A DNA stretch of 64,000 nt from a bacterium (GTDB lineage: Bacteria; Auribacterota; JABMQX01), in NCBI GenBank assembly GCA_030691545.1, contig JAUYEE010000007.1, positions 1 to 64,000 on the forward strand, written 5' to 3'. The notes beneath the pieces were generated by a model. The model had not been told where the DNA came from and did not search any database. It saw only the letters and a program-made list of their open reading frames with translations. Every line of letters starts with the position of its first letter. Position 1 is the first letter of the stretch. Position numbers and translations under genes: made by a program. Positions 38,322 through 47,500 of this stretch are shown here, in pieces.

Positions 38322-40690
38322 GCGGCGAACATCCTTGTCTTGGTCTCAATGAGCAGGTCTCGTGGGTTGCCCTGCATTTGCAGCGCGGCCAAGCCTCCGG
38401 CGGATTTGACCTCGGGCGTCTGGAAGATCTGCGGGTTCTCCAGGCCCTCGGTGCCGCCGCGCTCGAACTGGCTTGCAATGGCGCGGATGGTCGCGGCAGC
38501 GCGCTTGGAGAGCGAATTCATCCAGTCCTCATGTTTGTAGGTGAAGGCCAGCGCGCGCTCATGGCGCGTGCGCGGATTCATGCCCCATCCAAGTTCGGCC
38601 AGCACGTCGTAAAGGTCATATTCTCCTTTGCCGTCAACCATGCGAACAACGTTCGGCGAGTAGCCGGAGGTCACCAGCGTGTCGATGAGTTCCTGACGTG
38701 ACGGCGGGTCGATCCACCGGCCGCGGAACTCGTCGAGCGTGTGAACCTCCTGAATAAGGCGCGCGGCCAGGCGGGCCTTGTACTCCTCGAGGGGCACGGG
38801 CATGGCCTTGCCGTCCACATCGGCGACGATGAAGCGCCCGGCCTCGGTGATGTGAACGTCGAAGCCTTCCACGCTGATCGTTGGTTCCGGTGGCGGTTCG
38901 GGCCTGTCCCTGCCGTCCGTGCGCGTCCGTGTCGGTCTCGTTACGAAGCCCTCGCCGAAAAGGCGAGTGGCGTCGGTGTAATCGTAAACGCGGAACATCA
39001 GCTTGCCCGTGGGAGCGTCAATGCGCGTGCCGCGTCCGACCATCTGATAGAAACTGATGGGGCTTTTGAGATACTTGAAAAAGACGATGTTCCGCACGCA
39101 GGGCACGTCCACACCGGTGGTCAAGAGCTCCACCGTGGTGGCGATGAAGTGGCTGCGCGAGGACGCCCGCAGGTCGGGAAGCTGGTCATTCCCGCTGCTA
39201 GCAGCGGTGCACTTGAACGCGTAATACTCTAGCCGCTGCTTGCCGTTCTTGGCGCACCATTGGGCGTAGAGGTTGTTCATGCAGACGGCGACATCGTCGG
39301 CGTGGCGGTCGCGGGCGCAGAAGATGATGGTCTTCTGCTCTGGACCTCCAGTCTCGAGGAGGTAGTTGAACAGGTCCTGGCACATGGCCAGCACGCGGTC
39401 GGGCAGCAGGATGCGGTCCTCGTATTGGGTCTTGACGTAGTACTCCTCAAGTTGTTCCCGCACCGTGGGCACGCCCGTGATGGCATCCACGGGGTTGCGC
39501 GCCATGATGTCGTCCACGGTGATTCCGGTGTCGTCGAGGTTGACGCGCCCCTTCTGGATTTCGCAGGCAGCGAGGTAGCCATCCTCGATGGCCTGGGCGA
39601 TGTCATACTCGTAGGCTGGCTTGCCGAAGTAGGCGAGGTTGTTGGCGGTGATCTCCGCGTCTTGCTTGGCCTCAGCCGTCTCTTCCTTGTACTCGAGCTG
39701 GCGCGGCGTCGCGGTGAGGCCGATCTGCACGGCGTTCCGGTTGCGCGTGAGCACCTGCGACCACTTGCCCCAGGCCGAGCGGTGGCACTCATCAATGACA
39801 ATGTGCGTGAAGTAGTCCTCGGGGTAGAAGGTGGTCAGGAAGTTGGCGTCGCCCTCGTCGTTCTCCACGCCGAGCGTCTGATAGGTGGCGATGTGGATGC
39901 GGGCGTTCTTGGCGTTGTTTGTGCCGTCCGGGGTTCGAAAGACCTCGGCGGCGTCGGAACCGAACACGTTCTGGAAGGCCTTGAGCGCCTGTGTGCGGAG
40001 TTCGTCGCGGTCGCAGACGAACAGGCCGCGTTTCATCTGTCCGGCGTCCGAAAGGCGCTTGAGCAAATTGACGGCAATGAACGTCTTTCCGCACCCGGTC
40101 GCCATGGGAAGCAGGGCTCGCTTCAGCCCCCCGGCGGTGTCGCAGCGGGCGATCTTCTCCATGACGGCCCGGATGGCAGCGTCCTGATAGTAGCGTCGAG
40201 TGCCTTCACCGCCGGGGTACGGCTGAAGCAGCGGACGAGCGGCCGGTGATTCGAGGTTAAAGCCCATGCCCTGTTCGTAGCGGGCGCGAAGCTCCGCCGG
40301 GGTGGGGAACTCGGCTATCAGTTTTGGTGTGGAGGTTAGACCCGTGAAGTAGTCGAACTCGACGAACTGGTGTCCGTTGGAGGAGAAAACGAAGCGGACG
40401 TTGAGGCGTTTACATTTCGCGTAGCCCTTGGCCTGGTCGAGGCCGTGTCCGGGCGGAAGGCTTTCCTTCTTGGCCTCCATGAGGGCCAGCGCGACGGGCT
40501 GCGTGTCCACGTTGACCTTGACCCGAAGCACGTAGTCAACCTTTCCCCGCGATCGCCGCCGGGCCTTGCCGTTGATAATTTCTACTGCACCTGCCGTTTC
40601 CTCTCGGCGAATAAGGTCCTCCGTCCAACCGCGCTTGTGAATCGCCGAGTCGATAAGTTTCGCTCTGGTGTCAGGTTCGTTGAAGCTCAT
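38318..40690 (-). CDS. hsdR: Type I restriction endonuclease subunit (EcoEI class)
   Basis: The 790-residue HsdR has an N-terminal nuclease domain with YVLRVKVNVDTQPVALALME and MEAKKES (PD-(D/E)xK), helicase motif I ATGCGKT near residue 200, motif II DECHRS near 300, and motif VI-type QMVGRGTRID. Size and order match the EcoEI-type subunit. It translocates and cuts unmethylated DNA. It is the first gene of the operon and is coupled to hsdS by a 4-base overlap. Confidence 0.92.
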   Translation of the reverse strand: MSFNEPDTRAKLIDSAIHKRGWTEDLIRREETAGAVEIINGKARRRSRGKVDYVLRVKVNVDTQPVALALMEAKKESLPPGHGLDQAKGYAKCKRLNVRFVFSSNGHQFVEFDYFTGLTSTPKLIAEFPTPAELRARYEQGMGFNLESPAARPLLQPYPGGEGTRRYYQDAAIRAVMEKIARCDTAGGLKRALLPMATGCGKTFIAVNLLKRLSDAGQMKRGLFVCDRDELRTQALKAFQNVFGSDAAEVFRTPDGTNNAKNARIHIATYQTLGVENDEGDANFLTTFYPEDYFTHIVIDECHRSAWGKWSQVLTRNRNAVQIGLTATPRQLEYKEETAEAKQDAEITANNLAYFGKPAYEYDIAQAIEDGYLAACEIQKGRVNLDDTGITVDDIMARNPVDAITGVPTVREQLEEYYVKTQYEDRILLPDRVLAMCQDLFNYLLETGGPEQKTIIFCARDRHADDVAVCMNNLYAQWCAKNGKQRLEYYAFKCTAASSGNDQLPDLRASSRSHFIATTVELLTTGVDVPCVRNIVFFKYLKSPISFYQMVGRGTRIDAPTGKLMFRVYDYTDATRLFGEGFVTRPTRTRTDGRDRPEPPPEPTISVEGFDVHITEAGRFIVADVDGKAMPVPLEEYKARLAARLIQEVHTLDEFRGRWIDPPSRQELIDTLVTSGYSPNVVRMVDGKGEYDLYDVLAELGWGMNPRTRHERALAFTYKHEDWMNSLSKRAAATIRAIASQFERGGTEGLENPQIFQTPEVKSAGGLAALQMQGNPRDLLIETKTRMFAA

Positions 40691-40906
40691 TCATCATCCT
40701 GATCCCGGCGCACAAGCATCTTTACAACGCGTGTGTGAAACGGGTGTGTTGGCTCCGCATGCATTGGGTGCCTCCCCTTTACGGTTAGGCTATCGCTTCA
40801 GGTGCACGAGCATCGGGTTTTGTCAACCACGCGGGAGGTTCTGCATGGCCAGGGCCCGGCCGCGGTGCCCGAGACCGACTCCGCTATGCCGCCCGCTATC
40901 CCTCTC

Positions 40907-41000
40907 CCGCCTGTGGCCGAATCTCCTGTCCCGCGAAAACGCGGGATTCCATCAGCCGATGCAAGTGTTCTCCTCTGCAGCGCGGTTGTCAAGCAAAATT
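40907..41000. repeat. Direct repeat, copy 1
   Basis: About 94 bases sharing blocks such as TCCCGCGAAAACGCGG, ATTCCATCAGCC and GCGCGGTTGTCA (GTCGCGGTTGTCA in the partner) with 41689-41781. It contains a CGCG-AAAA-CGCG hairpin. The two copies are about 780 bases apart in the same orientation. Confidence 0.75.
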
Positions 41001-41015
41001 GGACCGCTTCGCCTC

Positions 41016-41044
41016 TTGACAAATGGCACGTGATGCCGTATAAT
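41016..41044 (+). promoter_or_regulatory. Perfect-consensus promoter
   Basis: TTGACA (41016-41021), 17-base spacer, TATAAT (41039-41044): an exact match to the sigma-70 consensus. The first thing downstream is an inverted repeat at 41073-41144, not a gene. It may make an untranslated RNA, or be a promoter carried by a repeat element. Confidence 0.7.
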
Positions 41045-41072
41045 CCTGCCAAAAATGGGAGAGGCATTTTCC

Positions 41073-41144
41073 GACAGGATTACAGGATTGACCGGATTTG
41101 TCGTATCCTGCTTTGCAGCATCCTGTGCATCCTGTTATCCTGTC
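41073..41144 (+). repeat. Inverted repeat of ATCCTG units
   Basis: GACAGGATTACAGGATTGAC (41073-41092) is largely complementary to the CCTGT...ATCCTGTC arm ending at 41144. Both arms are built from repeated AGGAT/ATCCT units. RNA from the promoter at 41016 would fold into a long hairpin. Confidence 0.7.
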
Positions 41145-41688
41145 AAAAGGACGGGCCCATACGGTTCCATACGCTGCCGCATTTGCGAACGGGTGCACTT
41201 ATCGCCCTTACGGCGGGGCATTCCAGTATGGCTCCTCGACGACGAAATACTGGAATTTACTGGAAAAATCGCCCATTTTCTCTTTAAGGCAAGAAGGGCC
41301 GGGTGCCCCTCCCCCAGCGGTTCGTGGAGCTTCCGGCAGGGGAATAGGAAATGCTCTCAGCACACGTCTCAGTCTCGATTTCACCTCCCCTTCAGCCAAT
41401 GGGTTATCTTCTCACGACCGGGAACCCCCAGGCCGCCCTCATTTCCTCTCGCCACCTGGGCCTTTTCTCATTTTCCCCGCTCGCAGGCTATCTCGTTCTC
41501 CATAAGGGTATTATATCGCAGGTCATCATGCGCAAAAGGCCCGAAAAGGCCCAGTTTTTCGCCATTCGCTATTTTTATACAAACCCGCATTCCCCGTCTC
41601 CCTTAGCTGACCTTGAGTTCACGCCGCCCCAAGCCGGCTCCCTATCTCCTCGTGCGTCCACCCAAGCCTCAAGCTCGTCTTTCCTTTT

Positions 41689-41781
41689 CCGCCTCTGTCC
41701 GAATCTCCACTCCCGCGAAAACGCGGCATTCCATCAGCCCAGGCGACTGCTCTCTCCTGCGTCGCGGTTGTCACGCAAATT
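41689..41781. repeat. Direct repeat, copy 2
   Basis: Partner of 40907-41000, with scattered substitutions. It ends 14 bases before the promoter at 41795. Confidence 0.75.
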
Positions 41782-41794
41782 CCCCAGCGTGACT

Positions 41795-41823
41795 TTTACA
41801 TTCCCCGCGTTATCTGGTAGGAT
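41795..41823 (+). promoter_or_regulatory. Promoter for the double-DUF1080 gene
   Basis: TTTACA (41795-41800), 17-base spacer ending in TGG, then TAGGAT (41818-41823); TGG gives an extended -10. It lies 80 bases before the start at 41903. Confidence 0.55.
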
Positions 41824-41902
41824 ACTCGCTCGTCCGGAAGGAAAAGTTGTCCCTTTTTCGCTGATGTCTAAGCAAGAAACATGCGCAGAAAGGAGGAGCA
41901 AG

Positions 41903-43111
41903 ATGGAGCGTGGAAGGTATGTGGTCGCGGCATTGGCACTGCTGATGGCATTCTGCTTGGGGTCCCCTGAGGCCGCGGAGGACGAAGGCTGGCTACCGCT
42001 TTTCGACGGTAAGAGCCTCGACGGCTGGAAGGTCAACGAAAACCCGCAGACTTTCAGTGTGAAGGATGGCGAGATCGTCGTCAAAGGCAACCGCAGCCAC
42101 ATGTTCTACGTCGGGCCGGTGGCGAATGCGGACTTTCAGAATTTCGAGTTCAAAGCCGACGTCATGACGAAGCCCGGCGCCAACTCCGGCATTTACCTCC
42201 ACACGAAGTTCCAGGAAAGCGGTTGGCCCGTGACAAGCTATGAGTCCCAGGTCAATCAGACCCACGGCGACCCGAAGAAAAGCGGCGGACTGTACAATGT
42301 GGTTGACGTTTTCACCACCCCCGTCAAAGACAATGAGTGGTACACCCACTACATCATGGTCAAGGGCAAACACGTCATCGTCAAACTCAACGACAAAGTC
42401 GTCGTGGACTACCAGGAGCCGGAGGACTTAGAGAGGAAAGCACCGAGACTTTCACGAGGCACCTTTGCTCTCCAGGGGCACGACCCCGGCAGCGAAGTCC
42501 ACTACAAGAATATCGTGGTGAAGCTCTTGCCGGATAACGATGGTTGGGCCTGCCTATTCAACGGCATGAACCTCGACGGCTGGGAGCAACTCAACGGTAC
42601 TGCCCCGTATGAAGTGAAGGACGGCGCCATTGTCGGCACCACGGCCGAGGGAAGCCCCAATTCCTTCCTCTGCACAAAGAAGCACTTCGCCGATTTCGAG
42701 CTGGAGTTCGAAGTCAACGTTGACCCGCGACTCAACTCCGGCGTGCAGTTCCGCAGCAACAGCTTGAAGGAATATCAGAACGGTCGCGTTCATGGCTACC
42801 AGGTCGAGATCGCCACGGATAACCCGGGTCGCATTTACGACGAGGCGCGCCGCGGGAGATGGCTGGATGAGGACACCGATCCCGCGAAAACAGACAAGGC
42901 TTTCAAGGTCGGCGAGTGGAACAAGTACCGTGTGCTGTGCGTCGGCGACTCCATCAAGACCTGGGTCAACGGAACGCCCATCGCCGACACAAAGGATTCG
43001 ATGACGGACAAGGGCTTCATTGGGCTCCAGGTTCACAGCTTCCAGGGCGACTCCCCGGCACAGGTTTCCTGGCGCAACATCCGCATCAAGGAGCTCAGCG
43101 CGGAGAAATAG
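41903..43111 (+). CDS. Exported protein with two DUF1080 domains
   Basis: A signal peptide (LALLMAFCLGSPEAA) precedes two DUF1080 / 3-keto-disaccharide hydrolase domains, each opening with the same pattern (LFDGKSLDGWKV near residue 33 and LFNGMNLDGWEQ near 216). The family has a concanavalin-like beta-sandwich fold, and characterised members act on 3-keto sugars. The start follows AAGGAGGAG. The 402-residue length fits two domains. Export suggests action in the periplasm or outside the cell. Confidence 0.8.
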   Translation: MERGRYVVAALALLMAFCLGSPEAAEDEGWLPLFDGKSLDGWKVNENPQTFSVKDGEIVVKGNRSHMFYVGPVANADFQNFEFKADVMTKPGANSGIYLHTKFQESGWPVTSYESQVNQTHGDPKKSGGLYNVVDVFTTPVKDNEWYTHYIMVKGKHVIVKLNDKVVVDYQEPEDLERKAPRLSRGTFALQGHDPGSEVHYKNIVVKLLPDNDGWACLFNGMNLDGWEQLNGTAPYEVKDGAIVGTTAEGSPNSFLCTKKHFADFELEFEVNVDPRLNSGVQFRSNSLKEYQNGRVHGYQVEIATDNPGRIYDEARRGRWLDEDTDPAKTDKAFKVGEWNKYRVLCVGDSIKTWVNGTPIADTKDSMTDKGFIGLQVHSFQGDSPAQVSWRNIRIKELSAEK

Positions 43112-43154
43112 CCGCCTCGGTTTGCGGGCTGAAGTCTGGCCCGCCGCCGGCGAG

Positions 43155-44354
43155 CTACTTGTCGCGCGCCCATATTTCCTCGATCGTTTGCTCTTGACCG
43201 AACCCGTCGGGGACGGCTTCGCTGCGCGTATTCGCCCAGTACCAGCGTTTGCCGTTCGCGGGTGCGGCAAGGACACGGCTGCCTGGCATCTGGACGTAAC
43301 CGTTTGGGTCGTGCTCCCGGACCCAATTCCAGCTATACCGAAGCCACTGGTTGCGGTACTCCTCGCTTTGGTGCGCAAACCAGCAAATCTCGTCATACCC
43401 CCAGATCCAGTGGGCCCCGATGTTCTGCCCCTCGCGGCGGCTTCGCCCAAAGTTGTCGAATTCCACGATGTACGGCAGAGAATTACATTCCCATCCGCTG
43501 GGGGTGGCGCCGCCCTTGCTCCGGCCAAAGATACTGTCCAGATACCCCGCTTTGAGGACGCCGTCGTGAGGCTTGTCCGGCACTTCCTCAATGCGCAGCG
43601 GGAAGGAATGGAAGTCGAACAGCAGGTTGCCCTCGTGAACGATCCCGCCACTGGGCACGTGGGCATCGCAGAGTACCAGATGCCGACGGGCGTGCTTCGC
43701 GGCATAACGCCGCACACGGCCCAGCATGTCGCGCCAGTGCACGTGGTCCGGGTCCCGGTCGTCCATAATCTCGACCTGACCGAAATGGATCGCCTCGACG
43801 CCGATGTCAATGTAGCGAGCCGCAAGGTGCACAAACCACATCCGCGTTTCCAGTTGGCTCATGTCCGGCACTGACGCCCCCCCGGACCACTGATTCCGCC
43901 GATGACCGTCTGGATACACCATCGCCTCGTAGCGGAAGTTGCGCTGCTCAGATTTTAGCCCGAATTCAGAAAAAACCCACTCCGGAATGGGAATCTGATT
44001 GACTTGCTCCGTGACGATCTCGAAGATCGCTGCCTGGAGGATAAGTTCTGGATCCACCTGGTGTACCTTTTCTGCGATGGGCCGGCCTCTATTGAGCAAC
44101 GAGTCAAGCCGAGCCTCCCCGCCCCACATATACATCGCCCGGCCGGCGAACTTTACGCCGACGTTCTTCAGCATGCGGATATTGTCGTCCACGTTGCCCT
44201 TCCCATCGAGGAGGTCGCACATCGTGATTGCCCTCGACAGGTAGTTCTCCAGCACCTCGCGCGAAATCTTCCCATCAAACTTATAGTCGCGCTCTGCGGC
44301 AAAAACAGTCGCTGCGCACGTCAGGATCACGATTTCGCAAAGCAGAACCCTCAT
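43155..44354 (-). CDS. Exported putative glycoside-hydrolase-like protein
   Basis: The 399-residue product has a signal peptide ending ATVFAA and a TIM-barrel-like succession: VGVKFAGRAMYMWGG, ILQAAIFEIVTEQVN, YIDIGVEAIHFGQVEIM, then HLVLCDAHVPSGG and IGAHWIWGYDEICWF. Paired acidic residues follow several strands, as in retaining glycoside hydrolases, but no numbered family can be assigned. The start at 44354 follows AAAGGAG. It lies convergent with the DUF1080 gene. Confidence 0.55.
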   Translation of the reverse strand: MRVLLCEIVILTCAATVFAAERDYKFDGKISREVLENYLSRAITMCDLLDGKGNVDDNIRMLKNVGVKFAGRAMYMWGGEARLDSLLNRGRPIAEKVHQVDPELILQAAIFEIVTEQVNQIPIPEWVFSEFGLKSEQRNFRYEAMVYPDGHRRNQWSGGASVPDMSQLETRMWFVHLAARYIDIGVEAIHFGQVEIMDDRDPDHVHWRDMLGRVRRYAAKHARRHLVLCDAHVPSGGIVHEGNLLFDFHSFPLRIEEVPDKPHDGVLKAGYLDSIFGRSKGGATPSGWECNSLPYIVEFDNFGRSRREGQNIGAHWIWGYDEICWFAHQSEEYRNQWLRYSWNWVREHDPNGYVQMPGSRVLAAPANGKRWYWANTRSEAVPDGFGQEQTIEEIWARDK

Positions 44355-44567
44355 GCGTTCCTCTCCTTTGTTCTCGAGCCCGTGCCACCTCCGATTGGTC
44401 CGACTCTTGGGGATTCCGCAATCCGCCATCTCCAATGCAAAATGGGGTCTGGCGGCATGGGCATCCTCCCTTTGCGGCTTTGCCTGCCCGGTCAGACCCG
44501 GGCGCCGATTCACCACGGAGCACGTGAAGGGCACGAAGGGCAGCCATCCCAGAGGGCATCCCGAAAC

Positions 44568-47500
44568 CTAAAACGGCTCGTGGAGAAGCACGTTGACTGG
44601 AATGGTCTGGCGGGGGATGCCGGGGCCTTGGTATTCGAGTTGCATCACGGCGCCGCCGCCGTTCTCGTAGAACTCCAGCCGAAGCGTGTGCTCATCCGCT
44701 GACAGCACAATGCTCCCGGAGTTCCAGGTCGGCGCGTGGTCGGTCCAGTTGTCAACGACTGTATTCTCGCCAATTCTCAGGCGCACGCCGTCATCCGAGT
44801 TTGTCCAGAAAGTATATGTGCCAGCAGCTTCAATAACAATGAAACCGGTCCATCGCACGGAGAACTGGTCGGCGGGCATGCCTCCGCCTGGCGAACCGTC
44901 CCCCCAATCAAAATTCACAACGTTGTCCACACGGGTGAGACGCAGGGTGTTAAAGTTCATCCCGGTGAAATACTCTCCCTTCAACCCCGACTCATACTTC
45001 GGCGGCTGGACCATGACCTGATAGAAGCGCTGCGAGAAGAATGGGGCGCTGGCATCCAGATACGCGAGCGTCGGCCCGTCCGCTTTGATGTTCATCCCGA
45101 TAATCGTCCCGGGGGGAAGGCTCTCGCCGGCGATGATGGAGTATTCTCGTCGCGGGATGCTGTACCACTCGAGATACGTCCCTTGCGCTTCAGGCCGGAT
45201 TGTGTGGATGGTGAATGGATTCACCGTGATTGTGATCTGGTCGCTTCCCAGGCTGTTTCCCTGTCCGTCGAAGACCTCCACCGTGAAATCGTTCACGCCA
45301 TAGGAAACCGCGCCAGAAATGGCCCAGCTTGTCGGACTGGTCCACACCGGCTGCACAGGCTCGCCATTGAGCGTCATTGTCTCCGCGTCGTACGGCGCCG
45401 AGCCGGTCAAAACCACATTCGGATCGGTCGTTACCAGCGGCATTCCGCCGTTCGTTGTGATTGCAACTGCCGGGCCAAGGATGAACTCGCGCCGAGCCGT
45501 CAGGTAGGACTTGATCCCGTCAGGACTTTGCACGCCCACCCCTTCTTGCGAGAGCAACTCGAACGTTCGATCCATGTACCCATCGGCGGCGCCCGGAGCC
45601 AAGGGCCCTCGCGCAATATCATTCAGAATGCGGTCGTACAGGCTGCCGAAAGCGGAGAACATCCTGCTGAATCCGTACAACCCGCTCCCCGTCAAGGAGC
45701 CCGTCGGGCCATCGCCGCTTCCTAAGACGAAATCAATGTCCCACGGAATCAGGACCAACCGCCCATCCGACGGACGCTGGTACAGAAGATTGTTCTTCCC
45801 GCGACTGTATCCCCAGCTATCCCAATCGCCGACGATGTGGCGGACCGCGATCTCCTTCAGCACTTCCTCGACGTCCATGATCGCGGACACGGCTGCCACG
45901 TACTGGGCATCCGGCGCGTTTGCCGCCTTTACCATGTCAATGATGGGCTGGAGACTGTCCTCCTCGTCACGACTGCGGGTGCGGTAGTTCCAGCGGTAAA
46001 GCTCCTTCTCGTCGCCCCACCCACTGAGGTTTCCATTCTGCCAGTATCGCAGGTCCGCATCGCGATTGCTAAACCCCCCGCTGTCGGTGAATTCGAACCA
46101 GTCATCAATCTTGTAAAGGTATCCGTCGTCGTCGCCGGGGAACCAGAAGGAGGCGTAATCCTCGTCCACCTTCTGCACGTCGCCGTAAAGCCCGTGGTCA
46201 TTCTGGTTCGCCATGACGCGAACAAATCGAATCTCGCTCCAGGGCACGCCGATTTTCCGGCAAATCCAGTACGCGACTCGCTCGCTCTGGAGCGACGGGT
46301 TGCGGCCGGGCTCCATGGTATCCAGGTTTATCTCCCGCCGGAGATGGAAAGGGTTGTCCGGCGAGAATCGCAGACGCATCGCTCGCTTGTCATAAACAGG
46401 ATTCGCCGAGCCTCGGATAAACGGACTCCCGCGAAACCGCATCCAGCATTGGTAGTAGGTCTCCGTCTCGTCGTAAACGAACGAGCACGGGAGGAGATGA
46501 TTGCTCATTCTCGGTCGGCTCGCCAGTTCCTGCGCGGTTTTAGCGGGAAACAGGACGCGATACACGGGTAAATTCGAGAGTCTCTGGGCCCCGACATAAT
46601 AGAGACATTGTCGGTATGCCGGGTTGTCGGGATACGTGTTCCCCGCGCCTGATTGGTCAATCGCCCGGATATAGAACGCCATGAGCGTTCCGTTGGATTG
46701 TCCGGGAATCTGAGCTGTGTAGATTCCGCTGCCGGGACCGCCGGTCTCGTTCATCGCCCTCGAGGCAAAGGAGCCGCTCCCATCCACACCATAGAACAGC
46801 TCCACGCTGCCGACCCCATCTATGTCCGTGACGCGTGCCGTCACCGTGGCGTTCTCGCCGGGCGCCGGGACGATTGGGCTGTGCTGCGCTTCTGTGATGC
46901 TGGGGCCGCGATTTGACGCAAAGACGCTGTTCTGTGCTCCCGGAGTCCCTAACTTCTGGGGGACACTCAGCTCGACCGCCTTGGCGATCCCCTGCCCGTG
47001 CGTCCTTACGTTGAGCCATTTCGAGCCACGTAACCAGCGCGCCTGGCCGGTGATCGTGTAAGTCTGCCCCACGCTGAGGGAAGAGGTCGTGTTCGTCTCA
47101 ATCCGGTTGCAGTACGTATCGCCTCGTCCGCTCGAGACGATGTGAAGCGAACGAGAGCCGTCAACGCTGTCCTCATCCGTGACGAAGGAGTCCACATGCG
47201 TCCCCTCGATGAGCCAGCCGCTCGTGCCCGATTCGAAGGAGCCGTTGGAAAGGTGTTCCATGCCTCTGCCGTAGAAGCTCAGACCGTCCACCAGGCATTC
47301 CCCTTTGTGCTGAAGGAAAATGTGGAACTCGCTCTCCGGCTGCACCCACCAGTTGGAGTGAACGGATGTGTGCGTGAAAGAAGTCCAGGAGGATTTGTGC
47401 GACTCCAGGCTCGCTGCCCATGCCGCCGGGACGCTGTTGTCGTCCCGCGGGTCAATCAACTCGAGGCTGGACCCCTCTCCGTCGGCGGCATCCGGCCAAT

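Larger units (their letters stand above)
40691..41902. other. Gene-free, repeat-rich interval
   Basis: No convincing gene in about 1.2 kb. Contents: two direct repeats (40907 and 41689), a consensus promoter (41016) reading into a large inverted repeat (41073-41144), and a promoter at 41795 for the DUF1080 gene. A long open frame upstream of 41903 lacks a signal peptide or homology-like features and is read as repeat DNA. Confidence 0.7.

Noticed and set aside
41351..41902. N-terminal extension of the DUF1080 protein at 41903
   Set aside because: The open frame crosses a repeat copy and a promoter, and a good ribosome site and signal peptide occur only at 41903.
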